Part shown: positions 16,191 through 25,194 of the stretch, piece by piece | Numbering within the stretch: position 1 is the first letter of the stretch | Layout: each line of letters opens with the position of its first letter | Assembly: GCF_014695375.1 (NCBI RefSeq) | Contig: NZ_JACJOG010000004.1 | Location: 32,001 to 92,821 of the forward strand | From: Coleofasciculus sp. FACHB-T130 | GTDB lineage: Bacteria; Cyanobacteriota; Cyanobacteriia; Cyanobacteriales; FACHB-T130 | Length of the DNA stretch: 60,821 nucleotides | Direction: 5' to 3' | Translations under genes and position numbers: made by a program | Notes under the pieces: model-generated | Database searches by the model: none | What the model was told of the DNA's origin: nothing | What the model saw: the letters and a program-made list of their open reading frames with translations, nothing else

Positions 16191-17471
16191 TCATAATATT
16201 TGGCTCAAGCAGGAAACATCAGCATCCCCAAAGTGTAGGCTTAAAGCTACATTCAGATTTTCCAGAGATTTGATTAACCACGGCACACCATCTCTGGCAT
16301 AAGACTCGTAGTGGTTAAAAAGAATTGAAAATCGCTTTTCCAAGTAGGGCTTGACCTTGCGGCACAGCAGCACTATTTTCAAAAGCAAGCCGGTTGTGAA
16401 TGTCGCCCCCAAATTCGTAATCAGATCGACGAAGACATAGTGATTCGGTCGCTGCGGACTTTCTACCACTAAAAAGTTCAACAATTGACTACAAGTTCGG
16501 ACAATCAAGAATTCGCTAGGTCTTTGGGAATCGCTATTCGGGAGAGTGTTTTTTAGCTGGGCATACAAGCGCTCGTTAAACTGACGTTTACCAAATTCTG
16601 GGTCAATGGAAGCGGTCAGATATTCGTATAAATCCCATTTAAAAGCTCTGTAGGAAGGTGTTTGGCTAGTGTGGGTGAGGAAGCGCTGTGATAAATCTCG
16701 GTAGGTGTGGGAGCCTTCTACTTTGCCGTAAAATTGTTTGAGAGCAACACCCAGTTCGCGATCGCTCAATAACGTTGGATTCGTCACCGGCTGGATAATT
16801 CGTTCGCGTTGACTAGGGCAAGTCTGACGCGACACTTGGGCACGCCGTACTTGGTAAGTCACGTACTGAGACAAATCGACTTCAAATCCCCGCTGAATTC
16901 GGGATTGAATTTGCCGAACTGTTTGCTGATGCTCGTAAGAACTGTCTTCACTCAACAGGCAATGTTCATATAGGTAGGGATACCGGCGAATTAAGCTTCC
17001 TAAAGGCTTAGAGTCATTGCCAGCTGCCTCTGCGGCTTGACTCATCACCTGGGCTAGCCGTCGCAGGGTCAGATATTGCTCCGTCTGGTTGAAAATCCTT
17101 ACCAGTTCCCGCAAACGTCTGGCTCCGCGAGAGCGAACCGTTCCCATGACCGGAGGCGTCTGGAATATTTCTACCAAATCCGGGATGGACGCTTGGAGAT
17201 TGGGGTGCATCTGCCAGCGATTGATCAGAATATGGCAGCACCGATTAAGAATAAACCGGAATTCCTGCTCAGCCTGCTTGGAAGTCGTAATTCTCTCCAG
17301 CGCCATCCAGATTTTTGGCTCTGAATACCCCACGCCATCCATGAACAGCTGGCGAAATCGCTCGATCATCCGACTGGGTGATTCATGTTGAACCCAGTAA
17401 AGCAAATGATCGTAAAGCTGCTGCTCTTCAGTGCTAGTGTGTCGGTGATAACAGTCTGTCCAGGTTGTCAC
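16191..17471 (-). CDS. Conserved-looking 426-residue protein, function unknown
   Basis: Starts at a GTG with a GGGGGG-type upstream site. Predicted mostly helical, basic and soluble, with many Arg/Gln and aromatic residues and no signal or membrane segment. The region about 100-165 (GTVRSRGARRLRELVRIFNQ...) is Arg-rich and could bind nucleic acid. The middle (TYQVRRAQVSR...) and the C-terminal half (FGKRQFNERLYAQLKN..., LVVESPQRPNHYVFVDLI) look well ordered. I do not recognise a domain. It is divergent from murF, with 405 bp between them. Confidence 0.75.
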   Translation of the reverse strand: MTTWTDCYHRHTSTEEQQLYDHLLYWVQHESPSRMIERFRQLFMDGVGYSEPKIWMALERITTSKQAEQEFRFILNRCCHILINRWQMHPNLQASIPDLVEIFQTPPVMGTVRSRGARRLRELVRIFNQTEQYLTLRRLAQVMSQAAEAAGNDSKPLGSLIRRYPYLYEHCLLSEDSSYEHQQTVRQIQSRIQRGFEVDLSQYVTYQVRRAQVSRQTCPSQRERIIQPVTNPTLLSDRELGVALKQFYGKVEGSHTYRDLSQRFLTHTSQTPSYRAFKWDLYEYLTASIDPEFGKRQFNERLYAQLKNTLPNSDSQRPSEFLIVRTCSQLLNFLVVESPQRPNHYVFVDLITNLGATFTTGLLLKIVLLCRKVKPYLEKRFSILFNHYESYARDGVPWLIKSLENLNVALSLHFGDADVSCLSQIL

Positions 17472-17876
17472 TTCAATGCCCCCCTACGTACGCACGCTAG
17501 GGCTGAGTTTATATCAGTTCGGTTGATTCGGTTTATTTCTATTGCAACTGTCGTGTAGTAGACGCTTGAATCGATGCACCCTAAATATCACCCTGATAAG
17601 GGGGCTATTTTCTATACTCCTATAATCGGAGAAAGATTACCCCAAATAGAGCATATCTTGGTTGATTCTTCAAATGGTTCCGCAAATATGCGGCAAAATT
17701 GTGAAGTTTCGATGAAGTAGAAATACGGATGCCGCAGAGCATCAATTATTCACTTCGCGCATCTACCTCTAAAGTAGTGGGACAAGATAGCGGATTATGT
17801 GATGGAAATCACTGCTCAAAATGCATCTTTTGTTCTAACGCTTTGCGTAGTGCATGATAAGGATGAATCTTCTTGA
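17472..17876. other. 405-bp divergent promoter region (unknown gene / murF)
   Basis: No gene. A TATAAT lies at 17621-17626 on the plus strand but lacks a good -35. A small CCCtgataaGGG hairpin lies near 17591. Nothing else stands out. Confidence 0.45.
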
Positions 17877-19244
17877 ATGAACATAAGCCTCATGCCTTGT
17901 CACGTCCTCCTCTCTCAAATAGCCCAAATCATAGGGGCGAAACCAATCAATCTATCTGACGCCGAATTAGCAAGATATGTTGCAGGAATTACAACTGACA
18001 CCCGTAGCCTGAAGCCGGGGGAAATTTTTGTGGCACTACGGGGAGACAAGTTTGATGGGCATGAGTTTGTGGAAACTGCTCTAGAAAAAGGAGCGATCGC
18101 AGCCATTACTGACCACCCATTGTCGGGATCTCTTCCACATTTGTGCCTAGAAGACACCTTGAAAGCATATCAAACGATCGCTCATTGGTGGCGCTTGCAG
18201 TTCGATATCCCTGTAATCGGTATAACCGGCTCGGTAGGTAAAACCACTACCAAAGAATTAATTGCAGCAGTTTTGTCAACAAAGGGCGACATTCTTAAAA
18301 CTCAGGCTAACTACAACAACGAAATTGGTGTTCCCAAAACACTATTAGAACTTTCACCAATGCATAACTATGCTGTTATTGAAATGGCAATGCGTGCTAG
18401 GGGTGAAATTGCCCTATTAACACAAATTGCACAACCTTCTGTAGCGGTAATTACGAATGTGGGAACCGCGCATATCGGGCGGTTGGGTTCGGAGGAAGCG
18501 ATCGCCCAAGCGAAATGCGAATTACTCGCGGAAATGCCTTCCAATAGCATCGCTGTTCTGAATCACGACAACCGCTTGTTAATGGAAACTGCGGCAACAG
18601 TTTGGCAAGGGCAAACCATTACCTACGGCTTGGAAGGGGGAGATTTACGCGGGGAATTGATTGATAACGAGACATTGTGCGTCGAAGGGGTGCATCTGCC
18701 GTTACCGCTACCGGGGCGTCATAATGCATCTAATTTTCTGGCAGCCTTGGCAGTAGCTAAAGTTCTCCAGGTTGACTGGAAATCGTTAACCGCCGGTTTG
18801 TCGGTAAATCTCCCATCTGGGAGGGCACAGCGCTACGATTTGCCCAACGATGTTGCCATTTTGGATGAAACCTACAATGCTGGGCTAGAGTCAATGCTGG
18901 CGGCACTGCAATTGTTGGCACAAACGCCAGGAAAAAGGCATATTGCGGTTCTGGGGACGATGAAGGAATTGGGAGAGCGATCGCCCCAATTCCACTTCGC
19001 AGTTGGAGAAGCGGCGCGGCGGTTGAATCTAGACGCTTTGCTGGTGCTGGTAGATGACAAAGAAGCCGAAGCGATCGCTCTGGGTGCTGCCCCTTTACCT
19101 GCTGAGTGCTTTTCGACGCATCAGGCTGTGGTAGAGCGTTTGAAAGAAATGGTGCAAGAAGGCGATCGCATCCTTTTCAAAGCCTCCCATTCAGTAGCCT
19201 TAAGCCGAGTTGTCAATCAACTTCGCACCGAATTAACTGACTAA
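17877..19244 (+). CDS. murF: UDP-N-acetylmuramoyl-tripeptide-D-alanyl-D-alanine ligase
   Basis: 455 residues, normal for MurF. It adds D-Ala-D-Ala to the UDP-MurNAc-tripeptide with ATP, the last cytoplasmic step of the peptidoglycan precursor. The N-terminal substrate domain includes TDTRSLKPGEIFVALRG. The P-loop is GITGSVGKTTTKE near residue 115, followed by TQANYNNEIGVP and EMAMRARGEI. The C-terminal ligase domain includes LDETYNAGLESM. ATG at 17877; another ATG five codons on is possible. No other mur genes are adjacent. Confidence 0.95.
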   Translation: MNISLMPCHVLLSQIAQIIGAKPINLSDAELARYVAGITTDTRSLKPGEIFVALRGDKFDGHEFVETALEKGAIAAITDHPLSGSLPHLCLEDTLKAYQTIAHWWRLQFDIPVIGITGSVGKTTTKELIAAVLSTKGDILKTQANYNNEIGVPKTLLELSPMHNYAVIEMAMRARGEIALLTQIAQPSVAVITNVGTAHIGRLGSEEAIAQAKCELLAEMPSNSIAVLNHDNRLLMETAATVWQGQTITYGLEGGDLRGELIDNETLCVEGVHLPLPLPGRHNASNFLAALAVAKVLQVDWKSLTAGLSVNLPSGRAQRYDLPNDVAILDETYNAGLESMLAALQLLAQTPGKRHIAVLGTMKELGERSPQFHFAVGEAARRLNLDALLVLVDDKEAEAIALGAAPLPAECFSTHQAVVERLKEMVQEGDRILFKASHSVALSRVVNQLRTELTD

Positions 19245-19262
19245 TTATTTCAAATTCCCAAT

Positions 19263-19288
19263 ACCCCGTAGAGGCACCTCTACGGGGT
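19263..19288. terminator. Perfect palindrome after murF
   Basis: ACCCCGTAGAGG (19263-19274) and CCTCTACGGGGT (19277-19288) with a CA centre, 18 bp past the murF stop and 29 bp before the next ATG. No T-run follows. It could be a repeat or a barrier to read-through. Confidence 0.5.
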
Positions 19289-19317
19289 GTCCACACCAAA
19301 CAAAAAGTCACCCCAAA

Positions 19318-19893
19318 ATGGCTAAGAAATTAGACCAAATCCTTGTGGTTGATATTGAATCAACTTGCTGGCAAGGAAATCCACCCGCTGGACAAGAAAA
19401 CGAAATCATCGAAATTGGGATTTGTCCAATTGATATCGCTACGGGAGAGCGCTTGGAAAAAGAAAGTATCCTCGTGAAACCCGAACGTTCCCAAGTTAGT
19501 CAATTTTGCACCAATCTAACCACATTAACTCAAGCACAAGTTAATCTAGGAATTTCTTTTGAATCAGCCTGCTCAATTTTAAAGAAAAAATATTTATCAA
19601 AAGATAGAGTGTGGGCAAGCTACGGCGACTACGACCGACGACAATTTGAAAAACAATGCCAATCTCGCCATATCAGTTATCCTTTCGGAACCCGACATAT
19701 AAATATCAAAACTCTTTTTGGGATTATTCATGCCATGCCAAATGAAATTGGCATGGATATGGCATTAGAATTACTGAATCTTCCCCTTGAAGGAACTCCC
19801 CATAGAGGAGGAGATGATGCTTGGAATATAGCCGGTATTTTATCGATATTAATATTACAAAAAAGAATAAATGTAACACTAGGTGCAAGTTGA
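19318..19893 (+). CDS. DEDDh 3'-5' exonuclease (ERI-1/KapD-like)
   Basis: 191 residues forming a single exonuclease domain. ExoI is VVDIESTCW (the D-x-E metal ligands), ExoII is ASYGDYDRRQFEKQC, and ExoIII is HRGGDDAWNIAGI with the catalytic His and the last Asp. The form VDIESTCWQ with this spacing is closer to the ERI-1/KapD group, which trims structured RNA ends, than to the polymerase proofreading subunit. The substrate here is unknown. The gene is monocistronic or weakly linked to murF. Confidence 0.88.
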   Translation: MAKKLDQILVVDIESTCWQGNPPAGQENEIIEIGICPIDIATGERLEKESILVKPERSQVSQFCTNLTTLTQAQVNLGISFESACSILKKKYLSKDRVWASYGDYDRRQFEKQCQSRHISYPFGTRHINIKTLFGIIHAMPNEIGMDMALELLNLPLEGTPHRGGDDAWNIAGILSILILQKRINVTLGAS

Positions 19894-20376
19894 AAACTTA
19901 AACTCACCCATTCGTTATGCCCGCTGAAACACCAACACCCACATTACTTCCATCGATTCTCTTAGGTTCAGCAGAGGCTGATAGCGAGTTGCACTTCTTT
20001 GAGCTTAGCTTGGAAGTATCTGAAGTTTAGCATCACAAAAGTTAAATAGTATTAGTATAAGTTAGCTTAAAATAAAATTGGGGCAACAACCTGTGGGGAA
20101 ATATTATCAATAGCTGCAATAATACTCATCTTGTTCCCCATAAAATAATTTGTTTTATATTTATCAATTAAAAAAAATCGCAAATATAATGAACGCTTTA
20201 TAGAGAGGATATTTCCTGCTGACCCCAGCTAGACCAATTAAATAAAAGTAGATAGAATCTAGAAGCAAAATTCTTTTAGTGTCTTAGTAGTCCTGAGTCC
20301 TTAGTCAAGAGGTAGTAGGTAATAAGTGGTCATCCTTACCAACTACCCACCACCCATAACCCACTACCCACTATCC
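19894..20376. other. 480-bp AT-rich spacer
   Basis: Contains a 37-codon frame (19917-20030, starting MPAETPTP) with no ribosome site or recognisable product. The last 60 bases repeat the theme CCCACTA/CCCATAA just before the lipoprotein ATG, a low-complexity pattern common in cyanobacterial spacers. Nothing else is identified. Confidence 0.4.
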
Positions 20377-21381
20377 ATGAGCAAGAAAACTATTTGCCTA
20401 GTTTTAACTTTGTTTCTGGTGGCCTGCGGTGCAACCGGAAGCAAGATTACACCTACACCTGAGGCTGGAAAATCCGGGACTTTTAAAGTAGCAATGCTTT
20501 TTCCTGGCCCTATAAATGACAAAGGTTGGAATCAATCAGGTTACGAAGGGCTGAAATTGATTGAAAAAGAACTTGGGGCTGAGGTGGCTTATACTGCTAG
20601 CGTTCCTGAAGCTGATGGTGAGAAACTTTTTCGTCAATATGCCCAAAAAAGTTTTGATTTCCTCATCAGTCATGGTGATGAATATCGCGACGCCGCCGAA
20701 ACAGTTGCCAAAGATTTTCCCCGCACTAAATTTGCCCTCATGAGCAGTTATGCCGGTAACAATAAAAACGTGGGTGCTTTGGCGTTTCGGAGTGGGGAAG
20801 TGGGTTATCTAACTGGGGTCGTTGCCGGACTCAAAACCAAAACTAAAAAAGTTGCCTTTATTGGCGGTCAAGCATATCCAGTGATGGAAGAAGAGGCTAT
20901 CTTATTTAAACGGGGTGTCCGGGCAACGAAACTGGACAGTACAGTTTCTATCAAGTGGCTTAACAGTTGGTCAGATGCGGACAAAGCTAGAAAAATTGCC
21001 CAAGAGCAAGTAGCAGCAGGAACTGATGTTTTAGTCGTTGATGCCGATAGAGCCAATATAGGTGTTATTAAAGTAGCTGCCCAAAGTAAGGGCGTTTACG
21101 TTATCAGCTGGAGACATGCCACCAATGAGATTGAAAATCAGCACAAACTGGCTCCAAAGACGATTGTTACCAGCGTTATCCAGCAGGTGCCTATGTTAAT
21201 GCTGGAGGGAGCAACTTTGGTACAACAGGGGCGATGGGAAGGCAAGCAATACAAGTTTGGGCTGCTAGAGGAAGTCCAAGATTTAGCTCCTTTTTATGGC
21301 TCGTTAACTCCAGAGCAAGAAGCTTTCGTCGCTTCTGTTAAGCAAGAGATCGTCACTGGCAAAATAGATGTTTCACCCTAG
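20377..21381 (+). CDS. BMP-family (Med/PnrA-like) substrate-binding lipoprotein
   Basis: 334 residues from the ATG at 20377; the open frame upstream translates repeats. The N-terminus is a lipoprotein signal with lipobox LVAC at Cys17. The mature protein is a two-lobed binding fold with the family motifs VAMLFPGPINDKGWNQSGYEG, DFLISHGDEYRD, SGEVGYLTGVVAG and KVAFIGGQAYPV. BMP proteins typically bind nucleosides or related ligands for ABC import. No ABC ATPase or permease is near. A large Cache-domain histidine kinase begins 78 bp downstream, so a sensory role is plausible. Confidence 0.88.
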   Translation: MSKKTICLVLTLFLVACGATGSKITPTPEAGKSGTFKVAMLFPGPINDKGWNQSGYEGLKLIEKELGAEVAYTASVPEADGEKLFRQYAQKSFDFLISHGDEYRDAAETVAKDFPRTKFALMSSYAGNNKNVGALAFRSGEVGYLTGVVAGLKTKTKKVAFIGGQAYPVMEEEAILFKRGVRATKLDSTVSIKWLNSWSDADKARKIAQEQVAAGTDVLVVDADRANIGVIKVAAQSKGVYVISWRHATNEIENQHKLAPKTIVTSVIQQVPMLMLEGATLVQQGRWEGKQYKFGLLEEVQDLAPFYGSLTPEQEAFVASVKQEIVTGKIDVSP

Positions 21382-21459
21382 AGGCAATTTACATCGCTTC
21401 TGTAGGGTTTTTAAACAATTGCGAATCAGCGGGTGCAACTTTCTGAGCTAGGAGGCACG

Positions 21460-24400
21460 ATGAACAAAAGAAATCGCAACAGTGCTTCGCATCAAGCTAA
21501 TACAGGTATAAATTTACCTTTATCTTGGCTTTCTTCAATTGCAAATCAGCTGAGATACGGTCTGGTCTTGCTAGTCATTTCAACACTATTGCTCACTTCG
21601 GGAATTTTAATCTATCTAAGCTTTCAAGCTCAATTGCAACAAGTAGAAATTGCCCAACAAGAGCGCAGTCATGCGGCTGCTGGGGAAATCAATGCTTACT
21701 TGGATGACTTGCAGCGGAAACTAAGCTATTTAGCGAGAGTGCAAGGATTGACCGATCTTTCGCCTGAGATTCAAGATAGATTTCTGGAAGCGTTAACCCG
21801 CCACAATAGTGCTTATGAAACAGTGGCAATTTTTAATAATAAGGGTAATATTGTTTCTTCCTCTTCTCCTTATGGTAAAGCAATTTTCTATCAAGAAGAA
21901 GCTTCTACATCATTTTTACAAGCTTTTAGACAACAGGAAGATTTTGTCAGCCCCGTTAGAATTGACCCTAAGACTCACTTGCAGACGGTCATCTTAGCCG
22001 TGCCCATTCGCAATCAACAGGATGAAATTAATGGCGTTTTAATGGCTTGGATCAATTTAAAGTTTCTCTGGAATGTTCTCTCTCACACCAAAGTAGGGAA
22101 GACGGGTTATGCTTATGCGATCGATAGCCGCAATTATTTAATTGCCGAAAAAGAAAAATCCCCTGAAAGTTTTAATCTGAAAGACCTCTCACACTACCCA
22201 TTCATCCAAAAATTAACTAAATTAAATGGTGCAAAACGGCTGACTACTTATCAAGGTTTGCGAGGTGTTGAGGTTGTGGGAGCCATTTCTACCATCCGGA
22301 CTGGGCGCTGGAAGGTGGTGGTAGAACTACCCACCGTTGAAGCCTACGCTCCGGTGCGAAAAATGCTTTTGGTGATGGGGATAGCATTGAGCGTGGCGAT
22401 GCTAGTGGCAATTGAGCTGGGTTGGTTCTTCTCCCGGCAAATTGTATTACCTTTGCAGCGTTTAACAAAAGCCGCAGCCCAAATTAGTGGGGGAAATCTA
22501 GATACGGAAGTCACAGTTAGACAAGGCAATGAATTGGGGGTATTAGCGACCACTTTTAATGAAATGACGTCTCAATTGCGGGGACTCATTAAAGATTTGA
22601 GGAAGGAGCGAAATTTTGTTTCTGCCATCCTTGATACGGCTGGTGCTTTAGTGGTAGTTCTCGATTGCCAAGGACGAATCATCCGTTTTAATCGAGCTTG
22701 CGAGAGAACAACTCAATATTCATTTGAAGAAGTCAAGAACAAGTATTTCTGGGATTTATTTATAATTCCGGAGGAATTGGAACCCGTCAAAACTATCTTT
22801 AAAGCTCTTCAATCAGGGGAATTTCCTAAGACTAATGAAAACTACTGGGTAACGAAACATGGAAGCCGAAGACCGATTGCTTGGTCGAATACGGTTCTCG
22901 TCGATGCGGATAGCTCAGTTAATTACATTATCAGTATTGGGATAGATATCACCGAACGAAAACGAGTGGAAGAAGCTCTGACGCGAAGTGAGGAATTATA
23001 CCGCACGCTTGCAAGAAACTTTCCGAACGGCGCAGTTTTCTTATTCGATCAAGACCTCCGTTACACGATTGCTGAAGGTGCAGGATTAGCGGCTATTGGT
23101 CTTTCTAAAGAGTTGTTAGAAGGAAAGATGCTTTGGGAGACATTACCTCGTGAAACTTGTGAATTGTTAGAGCCGACTTATCGGGCGGCGCTGGCAGGAA
23201 AAGGCACTGTTATTGAAGTTCCTTACAATAATTCGTCTGATAGCGATCGCGCTGCTTCCCGGATCTATCTTTTGCACGCACTTCCCGTCAAAAATGAGGG
23301 CGGAGAAATTTTTGCGGCAATGGTGATGACGCAAGACATTACCGATTGGAAGCAAGCAGAGGAGAAACTACGCCAAGAAAGAGACTTTAACACCACGATT
23401 GTCCAAACTTCTCCAGCTTTTTTTGTGGCTATCAATCCGGATGGCACCGTCAGGATGATGAATGACGCAATGCTTCACGCTCTTGGTTATACCTTTGAGG
23501 AGGTTTTAGGAACTGATTATCTTTCAACTTTTATTCCCCAAAGCGATCGCGCAATCGTTTCTGAAGTCTTTGAGCATGTCATCCAACTACAGCAACTGCC
23601 TCAAAGGCACAACTACGTGCTTACCAAACAAGGCGAAAAACTGCTAGTAGAATGGCACGGAAAGTCGGTTGCGAAAGAAAATGGGGAACTTGACTTTTTC
23701 TTTGGGTTAGGAATTGATATTACCGAGCGCCAGCGTGCAGAAGAGGCGCTGTTACTCTCGGCGGAGCGCGATCGCTTGTCGGGCGCGATGGCACTCCGGA
23801 TTCGACAATCACTCGATATTCAGCAAATTCTAGATACTACTGTGATAGAAGTCCGGAATTTTCTGTTAGCAGATCGGGTTTTTATCAGTCGTATTTATAG
23901 CAATTTTGAGGTGGTTGCGGAATCGGTCGCTCCCCCTTGGCGACCTGTTTTGGGATGGAGTCCCACAGATGAAGAACATATGCAACAAATCAGAGCGATG
24001 TTTGAGAATAAAAGCATCCACGTTGTCAAAGATACTTCTCAAATAGAGCTTTCTTCAGCGATTTCTCAAGATTTTTCCAATTATCATATCAAAGCTTATC
24101 TGGCTGTACCGATTCTTCTGAATGACGAGCCGTGGGGAATCCTGATGGTCGATCAATGTACAACCCCGCGTGACTGGAAACAATTGGAAATTGATTTGCT
24201 TTCATCGCTGTCAACTCAAGTGACGATCGCCATTCAGCAAGCAAAACTCTATCAACAAGTACAGGATCTCAATGCTAGTTTGGAACGTCAAGTTGAGACG
24301 CGCACTGCCCAACTTATTCAAAAAATGGAGGAACTCAAAGAGCTGAACGAACTCAAAGATGAGTTTCTTCATGCAGTTTCTCACGATCTTCGCACCCCGA

Positions 24401-25047
24401 TTATGGGAATGTCCTTGGTAGTGAATAACTTGTTGAATAAGCCAGGAGACACGATTCCCATTCCTCGCTCAATTTTAGAGCGGATGATCCAGAGTAGCGA
24501 TCGCCAACTGGGTTTAATCAACTCCCTCCTCGAAGCGCATTCCAGCGAAGTTCGCGGCGTTGTCCTCCAATATGAGTTTGTAGAATTGAGTACGTTGATT
24601 CAAGCGATCGCAGAAGACTTAGAACCGCTGCTATCAAAACATCAAGCGTCGCTGATAAATCGAGTTCCCGACGATTTACCGGGCGTGACAGCCGATCCAT
24701 TGCAGCTAAGACGAGTTTTTGAAAATCTGCTGACTAATGCTCTGAACCATAACCCACCCGGACTTCGCATCACCTTGGAAGCCACCATAGAAGAAGAGAT
24801 GATTCATTGCACCGTTGCTGATAACGGGATCGGGATGACTCCAGAAGCGTGCGATCGTCTTTTCGATCGTTATGTTCGAGGAAACCGCGCCCGTTCTGCT
24901 GGCATCGGTCTAGGGTTATATCTTTGTCGGCAAATCATCACTGCTCATGGGGGACAAATTGGTGCCATTAGCGCCCCCAGAACTGGAGCAACTTTCTGGT
25001 TCACATTACCTTTAGCAACCTCACCAGAGGCAGAAAAAGCTGGTTAG
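21460..25047 (+). CDS. Membrane sensor histidine kinase: Cache-HAMP-PASx3-GAF-HisKA-HATPase
   Basis: 1195 residues from an ATG with a textbook AGGAGG 5 bp upstream. Order: a membrane helix at about 25-50; a periplasmic dCache-like domain up to about 295; a second helix (MLLVMGIALSVAMLVAIELGW); HAMP; three PAS domains, starting about 390, 515 and 640; a GAF domain at about 760-930; a coiled coil; HisKA with His975 in SHDLRTP; and HATPase with Asn1093, G1 DNGIGM and G2 GIGLGLYL, all intact. It should sense an external ligand, perhaps presented by the BMP lipoprotein encoded just upstream. No response regulator is adjacent. Confidence 0.92.
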   Translation: MNKRNRNSASHQANTGINLPLSWLSSIANQLRYGLVLLVISTLLLTSGILIYLSFQAQLQQVEIAQQERSHAAAGEINAYLDDLQRKLSYLARVQGLTDLSPEIQDRFLEALTRHNSAYETVAIFNNKGNIVSSSSPYGKAIFYQEEASTSFLQAFRQQEDFVSPVRIDPKTHLQTVILAVPIRNQQDEINGVLMAWINLKFLWNVLSHTKVGKTGYAYAIDSRNYLIAEKEKSPESFNLKDLSHYPFIQKLTKLNGAKRLTTYQGLRGVEVVGAISTIRTGRWKVVVELPTVEAYAPVRKMLLVMGIALSVAMLVAIELGWFFSRQIVLPLQRLTKAAAQISGGNLDTEVTVRQGNELGVLATTFNEMTSQLRGLIKDLRKERNFVSAILDTAGALVVVLDCQGRIIRFNRACERTTQYSFEEVKNKYFWDLFIIPEELEPVKTIFKALQSGEFPKTNENYWVTKHGSRRPIAWSNTVLVDADSSVNYIISIGIDITERKRVEEALTRSEELYRTLARNFPNGAVFLFDQDLRYTIAEGAGLAAIGLSKELLEGKMLWETLPRETCELLEPTYRAALAGKGTVIEVPYNNSSDSDRAASRIYLLHALPVKNEGGEIFAAMVMTQDITDWKQAEEKLRQERDFNTTIVQTSPAFFVAINPDGTVRMMNDAMLHALGYTFEEVLGTDYLSTFIPQSDRAIVSEVFEHVIQLQQLPQRHNYVLTKQGEKLLVEWHGKSVAKENGELDFFFGLGIDITERQRAEEALLLSAERDRLSGAMALRIRQSLDIQQILDTTVIEVRNFLLADRVFISRIYSNFEVVAESVAPPWRPVLGWSPTDEEHMQQIRAMFENKSIHVVKDTSQIELSSAISQDFSNYHIKAYLAVPILLNDEPWGILMVDQCTTPRDWKQLEIDLLSSLSTQVTIAIQQAKLYQQVQDLNASLERQVETRTAQLIQKMEELKELNELKDEFLHAVSHDLRTPIMGMSLVVNNLLNKPGDTIPIPRSILERMIQSSDRQLGLINSLLEAHSSEVRGVVLQYEFVELSTLIQAIAEDLEPLLSKHQASLINRVPDDLPGVTADPLQLRRVFENLLTNALNHNPPGLRITLEATIEEEMIHCTVADNGIGMTPEACDRLFDRYVRGNRARSAGIGLGLYLCRQIITAHGGQIGAISAPRTGATFWFTLPLATSPEAEKAG

Positions 25048-25194
25048 TTCATCGTCATTATTGCGTTACCACTGACTAATGACCGATCGCTAAAAATCAC
25101 CCAATCGGGTGAGTCACCTGCACGAAGGCGATCGCCAGTGCTTATTGTAACTTGGAATAAGACTGAATAATACTGAAAATGAAGGGTGAGTGCA

